Part shown: positions 8,239-15,961 of the stretch, piece after piece | Position numbering within the stretch: the stretch's first letter is position 1 | Layout of the letters: the number at the start of each line of letters is the position of its first letter | Source of the DNA: Methanomicrobiales archaeon | Lineage (GTDB): Archaea > Halobacteriota > Methanomicrobia > Methanomicrobiales > Methanospirillaceae | Length of the DNA stretch: 52,281 bases | Direction of reading: 5' to 3' | Assembly: GCA_025350045.1 (NCBI GenBank) | Contig: JANXYM010000005.1 | Span: 1-52,281 of the forward strand | Made by a program: the position numbers and the translations under genes | The notes under the pieces: generated by a model | Seen by the model: only the letters and a program-made list of their open reading frames with translations | What the model was told of the DNA's origin: nothing | The model's database searches: none

Positions 8239-8691
8239 ATGGATAAACTAATTGTCTCGCTGGATTTTCTTGAATTCCCTCCCACCCATACCTGCGATGG
8301 GGGAAATCTCTCTCCCCGCCTTACCTTTAAAGGGTTGAATGCAGCATCCATTGCTGTCATGGTCTTCAACCCGTTCGAAAAATCCTGTTGTTCCTTCACC
8401 CCGTGGATCATCTGGAACATCCCCCCGGTGCAGCAGATCCCTTCCGGGATCCCACCCGAAGGCAGGGTCACTTCTCCCATCGCAGCTGTGCAGGGCATCA
8501 CGGACTATGGGATCATCGGCTATACGGGGCCATGCCCTCCGCGTGGCGAGATGATACGGTATATGTTCAGGGTATATGGGCTGGATGCGATGCTGGATCT
8601 CCCGGCAGGATCCAACAAACATGAACTGATAACTGCATTGAAAGAGCATACGGTCCAGTATGGCGAAACAGTCGCACTATGTTCACGATAA
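8239..8691 (+). CDS. PEBP (YbhB/YbcL, Raf-kinase-inhibitor-like) protein with altered pocket
   Basis: The protein has 150 residues, normal for prokaryotic PEBP. The order of motifs is kept: THTCDGGNLSPRLTF near 17-31, then VMVFNPFEKSCCSFTPWIIW near 41-60, NIPP, and GYTGPCPPRGEMIRYMFRVY near 95-115. In the usual family the second block is DPDAP...F.HW and the last has PPxGxHRY. Here D is N, the HW histidine is P (FTPW) and the later His is Ile, so the anion-binding pocket is changed. PEBP proteins bind phosphorylated ligands, and their prokaryotic role is poorly known. No signal peptide is present. The gene stands alone on the plus strand after the repeat. Confidence 0.82.
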   Translation: MDKLIVSLDFLEFPPTHTCDGGNLSPRLTFKGLNAASIAVMVFNPFEKSCCSFTPWIIWNIPPVQQIPSGIPPEGRVTSPIAAVQGITDYGIIGYTGPCPPRGEMIRYMFRVYGLDAMLDLPAGSNKHELITALKEHTVQYGETVALCSR

Positions 8692-8873
8692 TCAGGTTTA
8701 CGGTTAGATTGAGTTTCCTGGGAAAAACCCCCCACCCCTCGTTGTCCGGCCCCTTCTCCCCAAATCCCCCGGCGCGTTCCCCGCTCCCGGTCCACAAAAA
8801 TATTCCTTAAAAATCGTTTAAATTCCTGCACAGGGAGAAAGCGTATATCCCGGCACCGGAAGAATATGAATTA

Positions 8874-9029
8874 GTGGCAAATACCACGATACACGAGAAA
8901 ACACTGAAAAAGGAAGTGATTACCACGTCAAACAAAGCAAAGAAAGTAGTTGCCCCCGCTTCAAAGACCGCTCCCGTAGCAGCAAAGACCACAGCCGGAG
9001 CCAAGAAAGGCAGCGGAAAGCGCGGATAA
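8874..9029 (+). CDS. Small Lys/Ala-rich basic protein (51 aa), possible nucleic-acid binder
   Basis: A frame from GTG to TAA gives MANTTIHEKTLKKEVITTSN then repeats of Lys, Ala, Thr and Pro (KKVVAPASKTAPVAAKTTAG) and ends GAKKGSGKRG. The composition resembles histone H1-like tails or the basic tails of archaeal chromatin proteins; binding of nucleic acid is inference. The same frame is open back to 8811 (AYIPAPEEYELV) with no ATG or better start, so the beginning is uncertain. A TTTAAA element lies just upstream, and GGAAGA sits about ten bases before the GTG. The low-complexity plus-strand coding pattern is convincing, yet it could be a fragment. Confidence 0.42.
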   Translation: MANTTIHEKTLKKEVITTSNKAKKVVAPASKTAPVAAKTTAGAKKGSGKRG

Positions 9030-9157
9030 TCTTAATTTTCATTTCTCACATTTTTCTTCACCATTCTCTATTCTGTAAAGGCAGTTTTCGCCCTCATCAC
9101 TTTCACTCCCCAAGCCCCGGCATTATACAGCCAAAACCCCGATATCCGCATGCAACA

Positions 9158-9655
9158 ATGATCCACCGCGAACCCCGCCGGTACTCCAACACGCCCGAAG
9201 AGCAGGAACGCCTCTCCCGGAGAGCCTGCCCCAACTGCGGCCGTGAGCGGGCAGACTTCAATGTCTGGAACCTGGATGCCGTCTGCTGCCGGCCTTCCTG
9301 CACTGCCGCGTACTGGGGCCGGCAGCCCACCATTGCCGAGATGAAGCAGCAGGTCCTTGCGGAGCAGGAAGGGAGCTGTGCCCACTGCGGAAAGGCAATC
9401 CCGGAACGCAGCGCCCAAAAGGATCCCGGTCCATCCCCTCATCACTGCGTCATGGACCATATCCGGCCTATCGCGATGGGAGGGGACCAGTGGGCCCGGG
9501 ACAATCTCCAGGTCCTGTGCCAGCGCTGCAACCGGATCAAGACCGCACGCGATATGGGGGATATCGCACGCTGGAAAAAATATTATGGCAGGGGCCTTAC
9601 CCTCCGGGAGGACAACTCACGGCAGGTGCTGCTCGTTCATGGGGATCTCGCGTGA
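9158..9655 (+). CDS. HNH endonuclease with extra zinc-finger cysteines
   Basis: The protein has 165 residues. The core is CAHCGK at 74-79, then VMDHIRPIAMGGDQWARDNL at 98-117 and CQRCNRIKTARD at 121-132: the HNH ββα-metal nuclease with D100-H101, N125 and the two CxxC pairs that bind structural zinc. An N-terminal knuckle (CPNCGRE at 24-30, CCRPSC at 43-48) is additional. Such proteins nick or cut DNA and are common in viruses, mobile elements and restriction systems. It precedes the antitoxin and primase genes, consistent with a mobile element. An ATG at 9158 with CATGCAACA upstream is used; no strong ribosome site is visible. Confidence 0.8.
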   Translation: MIHREPRRYSNTPEEQERLSRRACPNCGRERADFNVWNLDAVCCRPSCTAAYWGRQPTIAEMKQQVLAEQEGSCAHCGKAIPERSAQKDPGPSPHHCVMDHIRPIAMGGDQWARDNLQVLCQRCNRIKTARDMGDIARWKKYYGRGLTLREDNSRQVLLVHGDLA

Positions 9656-9827
9656 CCTGGGCGTTCGCCATTGAACGCAAGTGAAGAGCAAACGGTTGTA
9701 AGCGGGGGGTACCGGCTCACACGTTTTCTGGTTGCACATCGGGGAGGAACCCTCAATGAGTATCAGACCCCTGGTTCGCTGGGAAGCTCCTTTATACTCC
9801 ACCAGATAAACACTGGAATGATACGGC

Positions 9828-10028
9828 ATGAATGCGATACCCCGGAAATATATCACGGATGCCAAAAACCAGAAACAGGCGGTTATTGTCGATCTGGAAA
9901 CCTTTAACCGGATGGAATCCATCATCGAAGACAACGGGCTAGCAAAATTCATGGAAGAGGCAGAAGAAGACGAAACTCTCTCCGTACATGAAGCAAAAAA
10001 ACATTACAAGACATTAAAAAAGGATTGA
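9828..10028 (+). CDS. Antitoxin of a RelBE/Phd-type pair
   Basis: The protein has 66 residues. MNAIPRKYITDAKNQKQAVI then VDLETFNRMESIIED is the familiar N-terminal DNA-binding and dimerisation pattern of small RelB/Phd-like antitoxins, followed by an acidic, helical tail (FMEEAEEDETLSVHEAKKHY) that would wrap the toxin. The stop is one base before the toxin ATG at 10030. A TATA-like TTTATACTCC lies about 40 bases upstream. Antitoxins of this family repress their own promoter with the toxin as co-repressor. The gene is intact although its toxin is frameshifted. Confidence 0.7.
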   Translation: MNAIPRKYITDAKNQKQAVIVDLETFNRMESIIEDNGLAKFMEEAEEDETLSVHEAKKHYKTLKKD

Positions 10029-10029
10029 A

Positions 10030-10303
10030 ATGCCGGTGTGCGGATACAAGAAGATCTTCTTGAAAGATCTCGCAGCACTACCCAAACGCCATCGATCCCG
10101 GGTTGAACGGCTTGTCTTTGACCAGATCCCGGTAGCTGAAAATATTTTTCACGATTTTGATATTCATACGATGAAAGGGTATGAGAATTCATACCGCATC
10201 CGTACCGGGCCAGTACCGGATCGGATGTAAGATTACATTTGACGGTGAAATAACATTTTACCGGGTAAAAAGCCGGGAAGAGATCTACCGGGTTTTCCCG
10301 TAA
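10030..10303 (+). pseudogene. RelE-family toxin, broken by a one-base frameshift
   Basis: The first frame gives KKIFLKDLAALPKRHRSRVE then RLVFDQIP... and MKGYENSYRIRTGP before a premature TAA near 10228. The next frame continues without a gap as GQYRIGCKITFDGEITFYRV then KSREEIYRVFP and TAA at 10301-10303. Joined (about 90 residues) this is a full RelE toxin: the GYxxxYRIRxGxYRIxxK strand and the final REExYR segment are typical. Removing one base in the run ACCGGGCC near 10210-10216 restores the frame. The second half contains the basic catalytic face, so the shorter product is unlikely to be toxic. A sequence error is the alternative explanation. Confidence 0.75.
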
Positions 10304-10329
10304 TTTTGGCGATTCCTGCTTCCGGAGCA

Positions 10330-10431
10330 ATGACACATATGACACATTGAGTGCCATTTCCGTAATCTTTTTTCTGTACAATTTTCTCGTAAGAGATCCC
10401 GGAAAAAAGGTACAATGTGTCATAGTGTCAT
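10330..10431. repeat. Inverted repeat with four TGACAC units beside the primase gene
   Basis: The left arm is ATGACACATATGACACATTG at 10330-10349 and the right arm CAATGTGTCATAGTGTCAT at 10413-10431. The arms pair over 19 bases with a single bulge and flank a 63-base AT-rich spacer. Each arm holds two TGACAC units in tandem. It sits between the toxin remnant and the 3' end of the primase gene. It could be an iteron-like origin, a transcription terminator or a recombination site; the arrangement of tandem units favours protein binding. Confidence 0.6.
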
Positions 10432-10449
10432 AGATTATTTACCGGTTCA

Positions 10450-13125
10450 TCATGGCAGGATCTCCTGGGCGAGGGTTGTTTGTTCACCCACAATACGTTC
10501 AGGTTCTGTCTTCCACCGGATCCCTGACCAGAACCGGTCGGTCATGGTCCTCCCCCCATCGGTCACTCCCCTTTCTTTCAACGTGATGGCAACTCTCCTC
10601 ATGGAAATTTTTTGTCGCACACCTTCTTCTTCACACCATTTTTCAAACATCTCCTTAAACGCCATCCGGGAAATTTTCACGTTTGGCTCCACCACACACT
10701 CAGTCGCCAGAAACAACCCCACCGTATCGCTCACGGTCCGCAGGTTCGCCGTTGCCTGCGACACCTTCCGGGGCTGCACCAGCCGGTTCCCGTTCGCATA
10801 ATACCGGGACAGCCCGGCAAGGCACCAGTTCAGGATACCGGAAGATTCCGCCAGCAGTTTTGCTGCAATATCCGGATCGCACTTCTCCTCCGGGATCTGG
10901 ACCGAGAACGGCACCATCCAGATCCTGCGCCATATGCCGTCATCGGTGCCGGGGATGACGGGCTCGTGATTCGTGGTCATCCAGATCTTGGCAACGGGCG
11001 TGAACTCGAACTCGTTTTCATAGAGTTTCCGCACCGTAATCACGTACTCGCCCGTGATCTGCTTGATGATCGCCTCGTCCATCCGTGCCCCCTCCGCACC
11101 CTCGGCCGCAGTCGCCATCCGGGCACCGGCAAGGCGGGCCAGATCCGAACGGGCGTTCTCGAAGCGCCGGGCCATGAGCGAGTCGGCGGCGATGTTGACC
11201 GCATAGTCGGCAAAGATCCGGGCCAGCACCTCGATGGTCTTGGACTTCCCGTTCCGTCCCCTTCCATAGAGGATGAACATCACCTGCCGTGGGTTGGTGC
11301 CGAGCAGCGTATACCCGCACATGGACTGGAAGCCCGTGAGGTAATCGGCATCGCTGCCGAAGATCAGGCCGAGGTGGGCGAGCCACTGCGGGCATTGGGC
11401 TTCCGGGTCGTAATCAACGGCTGCCATTTTCGTGAGCATGTCCTCCTTCCGGTGTTCGCGAAACGTCATAGTCGCAAGCTCGAGGGTGCCGTTCCGGCAG
11501 TTGAAGAGGGCCGGGCGGGAGTCGAACACACCGGGCAGGACCGGAATATGCGGGACGGCGGAATCGATCATCGCCTTTCTCGCGTGCAGGCTCTCGGAAA
11601 GGATTGCCCAGCGTGACAGGGCCCGGGAGCGGTCGGCAGTAGGGGCAACGGCCGCTTCCCGGTGGATCGTACGGGCAACAATCGTTGCAATGAGCAGCAT
11701 CCTCCCCGCATCATCCCGCACCCAGACCCTGCCGTTCCAGAGATACCAGGCATTGAAGGCCGCACAGTACCGGGCCCGGTCACCGTACGCAGCGATCAGC
11801 CGTTCGGCATTCCCGGCATCGGTCAGGGCGTATTCCGGCGGGGCGTCCGTGCCGGCGTCCTGCCGGGCCGGGTCTTCCGGATTTCCGGTGCAGGTCAGGG
11901 TGGCTCCGGGTGAATCTTTGCGGTTTGCAGTCTGCCCGGGCGGGTCTGCATGCTTCCCGGCAGGGGCCGGAGAATCTGCAAAGGATGCTCCGCGATGCAT
12001 ATCCCACCCTGCGGGAAATACACCGGCCCCCTCCGCTGCAGCCTTTGCCCGGGCCCGCTCCCGCTTCCCCGCGTTCAGCCGCCTCTCCTGCATCTCCTCC
12101 TTCGTCTCATACTGCTCCCGCAGTTCCTGCCAGCGCTGCTTCCCGCCACCGCAGGAAGCATGATGGCAGCCGGCATGGATTGCTCCGCTGGCGAACTGGA
12201 TCGCATATGCCCCGTCCGTGTGAGCGGAAGAAAAGGGGCACGATTCAAGGAGATATATTCTTCCGTTTTGATACGGTTTTTCGTATTTTACGGAAATATT
12301 GTGCAGAGCCAGCCAATCCGGCAATTTCAAAACGCTTTTATACCCCTTTGTTTCCACTGGAGAACCCGTCGGCAAACCGGCATCTGCGGGCAGTGCCATG
12401 CACAGGTTTTCCAGCTGCTCCGCACTCACCGTTTCAAGCGTTTCCGGCACCGAAAGGATACGGCTCCTGCGGTGCGGGCGTTCGGGCGTGTTGTCCCCCT
12501 TCCGGGCAACCGTACCATAGAGTTTCCAGATCCGGCCGGCATTCGAGTTCGCCCCGTCCACGGTTGCCGATCCGTTAGAGAAGCACGCGTCCAGTACCGC
12601 AAGCCCCCGCTTAACGAGGGCAAGCGATGCCGCATCGTTCGGGAGATCGATCCGGTAGAGCAGGTGGGCACCATTGCCCGAGTCCGCCCGGACGGGTTCC
12701 GGAAAGCCGAGCCCCGAGAGCCAGGCTGCAACCGCCTCTGCCATCGCCAGCGCAGCCGCGTGCTCCGCATCCGTAGCCGAGACCCCGCCCGGCCGGAACG
12801 GGTCGATATCGACCGGGAACCAGCGGCGCCGGATAATATCTCCATCGGACGTGGTGGCATCTGTCCGCGAGAGCCGCTGCTGGATCCGGTTCGCCCGCCG
12901 GGACAACAGCGACGGGTTCACCGTATTCAGCGTAACGTATATGCCGTGCACCGAAGGATCGCAATCGAGCGCTTCGCATGCCCGGTCAAGGGCCGCATAG
13001 TCTGTGAAGTATCCGCTGTGCACCGCGTTTCCGGCCAGCACCCTTGCCTCCACCACCTGCCCCGGGCCTGCCAGCAGCAGGACCACCGATACAATATCGT
13101 GGAAAGGAGTGACCGGGTCAGGCAT
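10450..13125 (-). CDS. P4-type primase-helicase (archaeo-eukaryotic primase plus D5-like SF3 helicase)
   Basis: The protein has 891 residues. The N-terminal half is a primase of the archaeo-eukaryotic fold: FPVDIDPFRP at 103-112 gives the catalytic DxD, and ADSGNGAHLLYRIDLP supplies the following SGxGxH block. A zinc-finger-like CPFSSAHTDGAYAIQFA...HASC follows. After a charged linker (about 340-430) the C-terminal half is a D5_N/helicase: Walker A ILYGRGRNGKSKTIEVLARI near 615-634, the B and sensor strand IWMTTNHEPVIPGTDDGIWR and arginine finger RRIWMVPF. Such proteins replicate plasmids, viruses and satellites. It is the last gene of an operon and overlaps the upstream gene by 8 bases. Confidence 0.88.
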   Translation of the reverse strand: MPDPVTPFHDIVSVVLLLAGPGQVVEARVLAGNAVHSGYFTDYAALDRACEALDCDPSVHGIYVTLNTVNPSLLSRRANRIQQRLSRTDATTSDGDIIRRRWFPVDIDPFRPGGVSATDAEHAAALAMAEAVAAWLSGLGFPEPVRADSGNGAHLLYRIDLPNDAASLALVKRGLAVLDACFSNGSATVDGANSNAGRIWKLYGTVARKGDNTPERPHRRSRILSVPETLETVSAEQLENLCMALPADAGLPTGSPVETKGYKSVLKLPDWLALHNISVKYEKPYQNGRIYLLESCPFSSAHTDGAYAIQFASGAIHAGCHHASCGGGKQRWQELREQYETKEEMQERRLNAGKRERARAKAAAEGAGVFPAGWDMHRGASFADSPAPAGKHADPPGQTANRKDSPGATLTCTGNPEDPARQDAGTDAPPEYALTDAGNAERLIAAYGDRARYCAAFNAWYLWNGRVWVRDDAGRMLLIATIVARTIHREAAVAPTADRSRALSRWAILSESLHARKAMIDSAVPHIPVLPGVFDSRPALFNCRNGTLELATMTFREHRKEDMLTKMAAVDYDPEAQCPQWLAHLGLIFGSDADYLTGFQSMCGYTLLGTNPRQVMFILYGRGRNGKSKTIEVLARIFADYAVNIAADSLMARRFENARSDLARLAGARMATAAEGAEGARMDEAIIKQITGEYVITVRKLYENEFEFTPVAKIWMTTNHEPVIPGTDDGIWRRIWMVPFSVQIPEEKCDPDIAAKLLAESSGILNWCLAGLSRYYANGNRLVQPRKVSQATANLRTVSDTVGLFLATECVVEPNVKISRMAFKEMFEKWCEEEGVRQKISMRRVAITLKERGVTDGGRTMTDRFWSGIRWKTEPERIVGEQTTLAQEILP

Positions 13126-13420
13126 GCCCAGTCACATCCCGTTCTCCCGCACCGGTCCTGTCGATCTGAACTTCGGATTCCTGCAGTACGCTGGCCCGGC
13201 TGGTTCCCTCCGGTTCGATCCAGCCCGGGAATTGCCGGGCAGTCCGGGGGATTCCTCCCTCTTTAGCCCGGCACTTGTACTTGATCAGGTACTGGTGTGC
13301 CGCAGTCCGGACTACCGAGATCCGGAACAGTTTCCCGCCCCGCTGCTTCACCCCGCTGGCAATCGCCGTTGCAATGAGGAAGAGCGGAACCTCCCCGTCG
13401 TACTCCTTTTTCTTGGTCAT
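13118..13420 (-). CDS. Hypothetical protein of the primase operon (100 aa)
   Basis: The protein starts MTKKKEYDGEVPLFLIATAI and has a short folded part (RISVVRTAAHQYLIKYKCRA) followed by a charged tail. I do not recognise a family. A start overlap of four bases with the upstream gene (ATGA) and an overlap of eight with the primase gene show translational coupling, which is the main evidence that it is real. A plus-strand frame of 386 codons covers the same DNA but is rich in Pro, Ser and Arg and has no coupling. The position before the primase suggests an accessory replication or copy-control role, unproven. Confidence 0.6.
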   Translation of the reverse strand: MTKKKEYDGEVPLFLIATAIASGVKQRGGKLFRISVVRTAAHQYLIKYKCRAKEGGIPRTARQFPGWIEPEGTSRASVLQESEVQIDRTGAGERDVTGHA

Positions 13421-13890
13421 GGGGACCCACCCCGTTCCTCCAGTGCGGAGAGCCGGCGGCTGATGCCGTCGATCTTCTTATCCTGCCGCTCAGCGATCCG
13501 GTGCATCTGGTCGAGGAGAAGGAAGACGATCTCGCCGTTGTTCTCCAGCACTTCGGGCGGGAGATCGATGGACAGGTGCCCTGCCTTCTCCCGCAAAGCA
13601 GAAGTCCTCTTCTTTCCTGCCGGCACCCCGCAGCCGATCATCTCGGTCTTGCGCCGGACGAGCCGCGGCCGGGCGTTCCGGTCCAGGCTCACCGGTTCCT
13701 CCGGGATATGCCGCTGTGCCCATGCGAGTTCATCGTTCTCCCGTCCTGCCCCCTCCGGGGTACAGGACGGATTCTGGTCGCGTTGCGATACCTCGCGGGA
13801 AGGTCCGGCAATCCCTTCGCTTCTCCGCTGGGGAATTACAGAGGGTTCCCCGGTTCTGTGTTCATCGTTGCTGGTTGTCATTGTTATCAC
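13417..13890 (-). CDS. Hypothetical protein of the primase operon (157 aa)
   Basis: An N-terminal disordered, polar region (about residues 1-90, rich in Glu, Arg, Pro) is followed by a helical segment: HLSIDLPPEVLENNGEIVFL, then LLDQMHRIAERQDKKIDGIS with regular leucine/isoleucine spacing, ending RRLSALEERGGSP. The C-terminus looks like a short coiled coil and may mediate oligomerisation. The protein starts either at Met1 or Met4. It overlaps the next gene by four bases. No homologue is recognised. Confidence 0.55.
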   Translation of the reverse strand: MITMTTSNDEHRTGEPSVIPQRRSEGIAGPSREVSQRDQNPSCTPEGAGRENDELAWAQRHIPEEPVSLDRNARPRLVRRKTEMIGCGVPAGKKRTSALREKAGHLSIDLPPEVLENNGEIVFLLLDQMHRIAERQDKKIDGISRRLSALEERGGSP

Positions 13891-14084
13891 GGTGGTTTTT
13901 TTTCAAACGATTCCTGTCCGGGAGCATGCGCTCTTACGTTTTTCTTACTCCAATACCGTTTCCGGCATAACCGGGCAGAGCAGTGGCTCTGTTGGCAGGT
14001 CAATACCGTTTTTTTTAGGTACGGCAGGTGACCTCTTCAGAGGCATACCACAAAACTACCGGATACACACGGAAAGGGCGTTAC

Positions 14085-14324
14085 TTAACGATTACCAAAA
14101 AATGTCCAGAGCGAGAAGACGGGAGCATGACCGCTGGTCAGCCGGTACCGCTTTCCCGCATTGAGTGCATCTCCCGATCCTGTGGGTACAATGAGTCTGC
14201 TGGTGCAGGCACGAGCGTTTGTTGTGGGCGTACACTTTGTCAGAGCAATCCTGATCTTTTCAAAGCAGGCTTCTGCAATCTCCTTTGCCCTCGTTCTCAG
14301 TCGTGCAACAATTTCCCTGATCAT
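14085..14324 (-). CDS. Possible small leaderless gene upstream of the primase operon (79 aa)
   Basis: The ATG is at complement 14322-14324. A TATA box (TTAAATATAT on the minus strand, 14351-14360) is centred about 32 bases upstream, which predicts a transcript that starts almost at the ATG. The first 25 residues (MIREIVARLRTRAKEIAEAC, FEKIRIAL) form a clear amphipathic helix; the rest is less structured and could be non-coding read-through. It lies 195 bases before the 157-aa gene. No family is recognised and the call is tentative. Confidence 0.3.
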   Translation of the reverse strand: MIREIVARLRTRAKEIAEACFEKIRIALTKCTPTTNARACTSRLIVPTGSGDALNAGKRYRLTSGHAPVFSLWTFFGNR

Positions 14325-14350
14325 TGTAATAAAAAAATAAAGGCTTCCTG

Positions 14351-14360
14351 ATATATTTAA
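14351..14360 (-). promoter_or_regulatory. TATA box, probable promoter of the primase-side transcript
   Basis: TTAAATATAT on the minus strand, centred about 32 bases before the ATG at 14324. It is the only convincing TATA element between 13890 and the G-rich block, so it may serve the whole operon. Confidence 0.4.
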
Positions 14361-14435
14361 GGAGCTTGGTCTCTCTCGGGAATTCTGGTAGTCTTCCGGC
14401 CAAACCGGCTGCTCTGCGTCCGCCAATTGTCTTGC

Positions 14436-14472
14436 GGGACCGGGCGGGCCGGGTGGCGCGGGCCGGGCCGGG
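14436..14472 (+). other. Cluster of seven GGG tracts, G-quadruplex potential
   Basis: Within 37 bases GGG occurs at 14436, 14442, 14446, 14451, 14460, 14465 and 14470, separated by one to six bases. The flanks are of ordinary composition. It lies at the outer border of the primase element in a stretch of about 500 bases (14361-14871) without a convincing gene. Confidence 0.6.
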
Positions 14473-14871
14473 AAAAAAGCCGGTTTTGCGCAGAGATCTG
14501 GCGGAGAAAGGGACGGATACACACAAGGGTGCGGCAGATTCTTTGTTACCCGCGGATTGCCGGATCGCACGAACAGGAGAAGAACCAAAAAAAATCCCGC
14601 ACGTTTTTACTATTCCCTGAAAAAGGAACCTCCGGACTACGCTGCGGCAGTATACCGGACAATGCACTCGTCCTTACCGGCATCTTCCTGCTCCTGATTG
14701 CGGGATCGTTGTTGCGGTGCGGATCGTCCGGAGCCTTGAGAGTAACGCCTCCCGCAACGGCGAAGGAGATGCTCTTCAGGGGCACACTGGCAGCCCGCAT
14801 AGTTCCGGGTTTTATCCGTTCTGAAAAAAACAGCGATATGTATATTACCTCATTTGCTTGAGGTATCTTCT

Positions 14872-15151
14872 ATGAAACATTGTATTGCTCTTCTGCTCGT
14901 CTGCCTGCTGGTCACGGGAATAGTCTCTGCAATCTCTATAAACCCGGCAACGGTTCCTGATTCCGCTGGGGGGATTGTTTGTCATCGCAGGCTCTGCCGG
15001 GTTCACCATGAACCTGCTGAACTGTGTCTTTTCGCTTGTGCCGGTCAAGCCCAATGACGGGGTGGAAATCTATGCATGGAACAAACTCATCTGGGCCTGC
15101 GTATTCATCCCCGTGATTGTCTTTTACCTGTGGATCTATATACCGATGTAA
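14872..15151 (+). pseudogene. Small membrane protein, frameshifted at a G-run
   Basis: From ATG 14872 the frame reads MKHCIALLLVCLLVTGIVSA, a good signal peptide, then ISINPATVPDSAG. At a run of six G near 14970 the reading moves to another frame: GLFVIAGSAGFTMNLLNCVF, SLVPVKPNDGVEIYAWNKL and IWACVFIPVIVFYLWIYIPM to TAA at 15149-15151. Five G instead of six would join them into a protein of about 92 residues with a signal peptide and two membrane segments. GAGGT seven bases before the ATG is a good ribosome site and a TATGTATATT element lies about 30 bases upstream. It may be a homopolymer sequence error. No family is recognised. Confidence 0.55.
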
Positions 15152-15401
15152 TTTTGCAGCCGGAAGCAGTTGCAGGAGACAGGTAACAGAGGACGGGTGT
15201 ATTTTTTCAGAGCAATCCTGCGGGGGTATTTAAAATAAAGGTGTCAGGAAAGAAAAAGCAAAAACAGCATGCCGGACAAGGCTGCATGATTCTGCATACG
15301 CACCGGTTTTTGAGGCATGCCAGGACGGTTGTACATGCACCGGTCTGCCGGAGACGCTGCGGGTAAAAAACGGGTTCCGGTATATTTTTCCCATAAAAAA
15401 A

Positions 15402-15950
15402 TTAACCCGGGTTGCTCTTTTTTTTCATCAGGAACCAGCCGGCACCGGCCAGCAGCAGAACAAGGACAACAATCCCCGCAACCAGCACCGGGCTGATCCC
15501 CGCTGCCGCGCAGTCCGGGTCACTCCCGTTCTGTTTACAATAACCGTTCACGCTCCCCGAGACATCCGCCGAGAGCATCAGCGCACTGGTGGAACCATTG
15601 TACAGGCCAATGGTGGCCAGGTCGCTCCGGAACGGCACAATCACCGAGAAGTTCACCTTCTCGCGAATCACAACGCCCTCCTCGAGATAGGCAATCCGGG
15701 GATCCTCGACTCCCTGCTCCGCGAGCAGGGCCCCTTTTGCGTCCAGCATCCGGATCACAATCTTCTTTGTTGCCCGGTTGTCGGGCGGATAGTTGTTCAC
15801 CACGTGGGATCCGATCAGGTTCACCACGTCACCATTCATGGAAAGGTCCAGCAAAACGGCCTTGGGCGTTGCATTTGCCTCCGCTGAGACGGGCAGGCAC
15901 ACGACCAGGGCAAGCATCAGGATACCGAGCAGCAGATACCATGGTTTCAT
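15402..15950 (-). CDS. Secreted protein with a C-terminal membrane anchor, partner of the M64-like protease
   Basis: The protein has 182 residues. MKPWYLLLGILMLALVVCLP then VSAEA is a cleavable signal peptide. The central domain (about 30-140) is beta-rich, like a small immunoglobulin-like fold: ATPKAVLLDLSMNGDVVNLI, then VNFSVIVPFRSD and LMLSADVSGSVNGYC. A single C-terminal helix (ISPVLVAGIVVLVLLLAGAG) with KKK anchors it facing outwards. The gene follows the protease gene by 11 bases, so the two are one operon and may form a surface complex. The fold is inferred and no catalytic motif is seen. Confidence 0.65.
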   Translation of the reverse strand: MKPWYLLLGILMLALVVCLPVSAEANATPKAVLLDLSMNGDVVNLIGSHVVNNYPPDNRATKKIVIRMLDAKGALLAEQGVEDPRIAYLEEGVVIREKVNFSVIVPFRSDLATIGLYNGSTSALMLSADVSGSVNGYCKQNGSDPDCAAAGISPVLVAGIVVLVLLLAGAGWFLMKKKSNPG

Positions 15951-15961
15951 TTTTTTTCACC

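Noticed and set aside
10612-11616. Open frame of 334 codons on the plus strand
   Set aside because: It is antisense to the primase gene, rich in Arg, Pro and His, and has no binding site or known motif; the minus-strand primase is certain.
13200-13240. GGTTCGATCC resembling a tRNA T-arm
   Set aside because: No D-arm, anticodon or acceptor pairing in the neighbourhood; lies inside a small coupled gene.
11950-13266. Open frame of 438 codons on the plus strand
   Set aside because: Antisense to the primase N-half; low-complexity Pro/Arg composition typical of a high-GC shadow.
13004-14164. Open frame of 386 codons on the plus strand
   Set aside because: Covers the two small minus-strand genes that are coupled to the primase by overlaps; composition is Ser/Pro/Arg rich.
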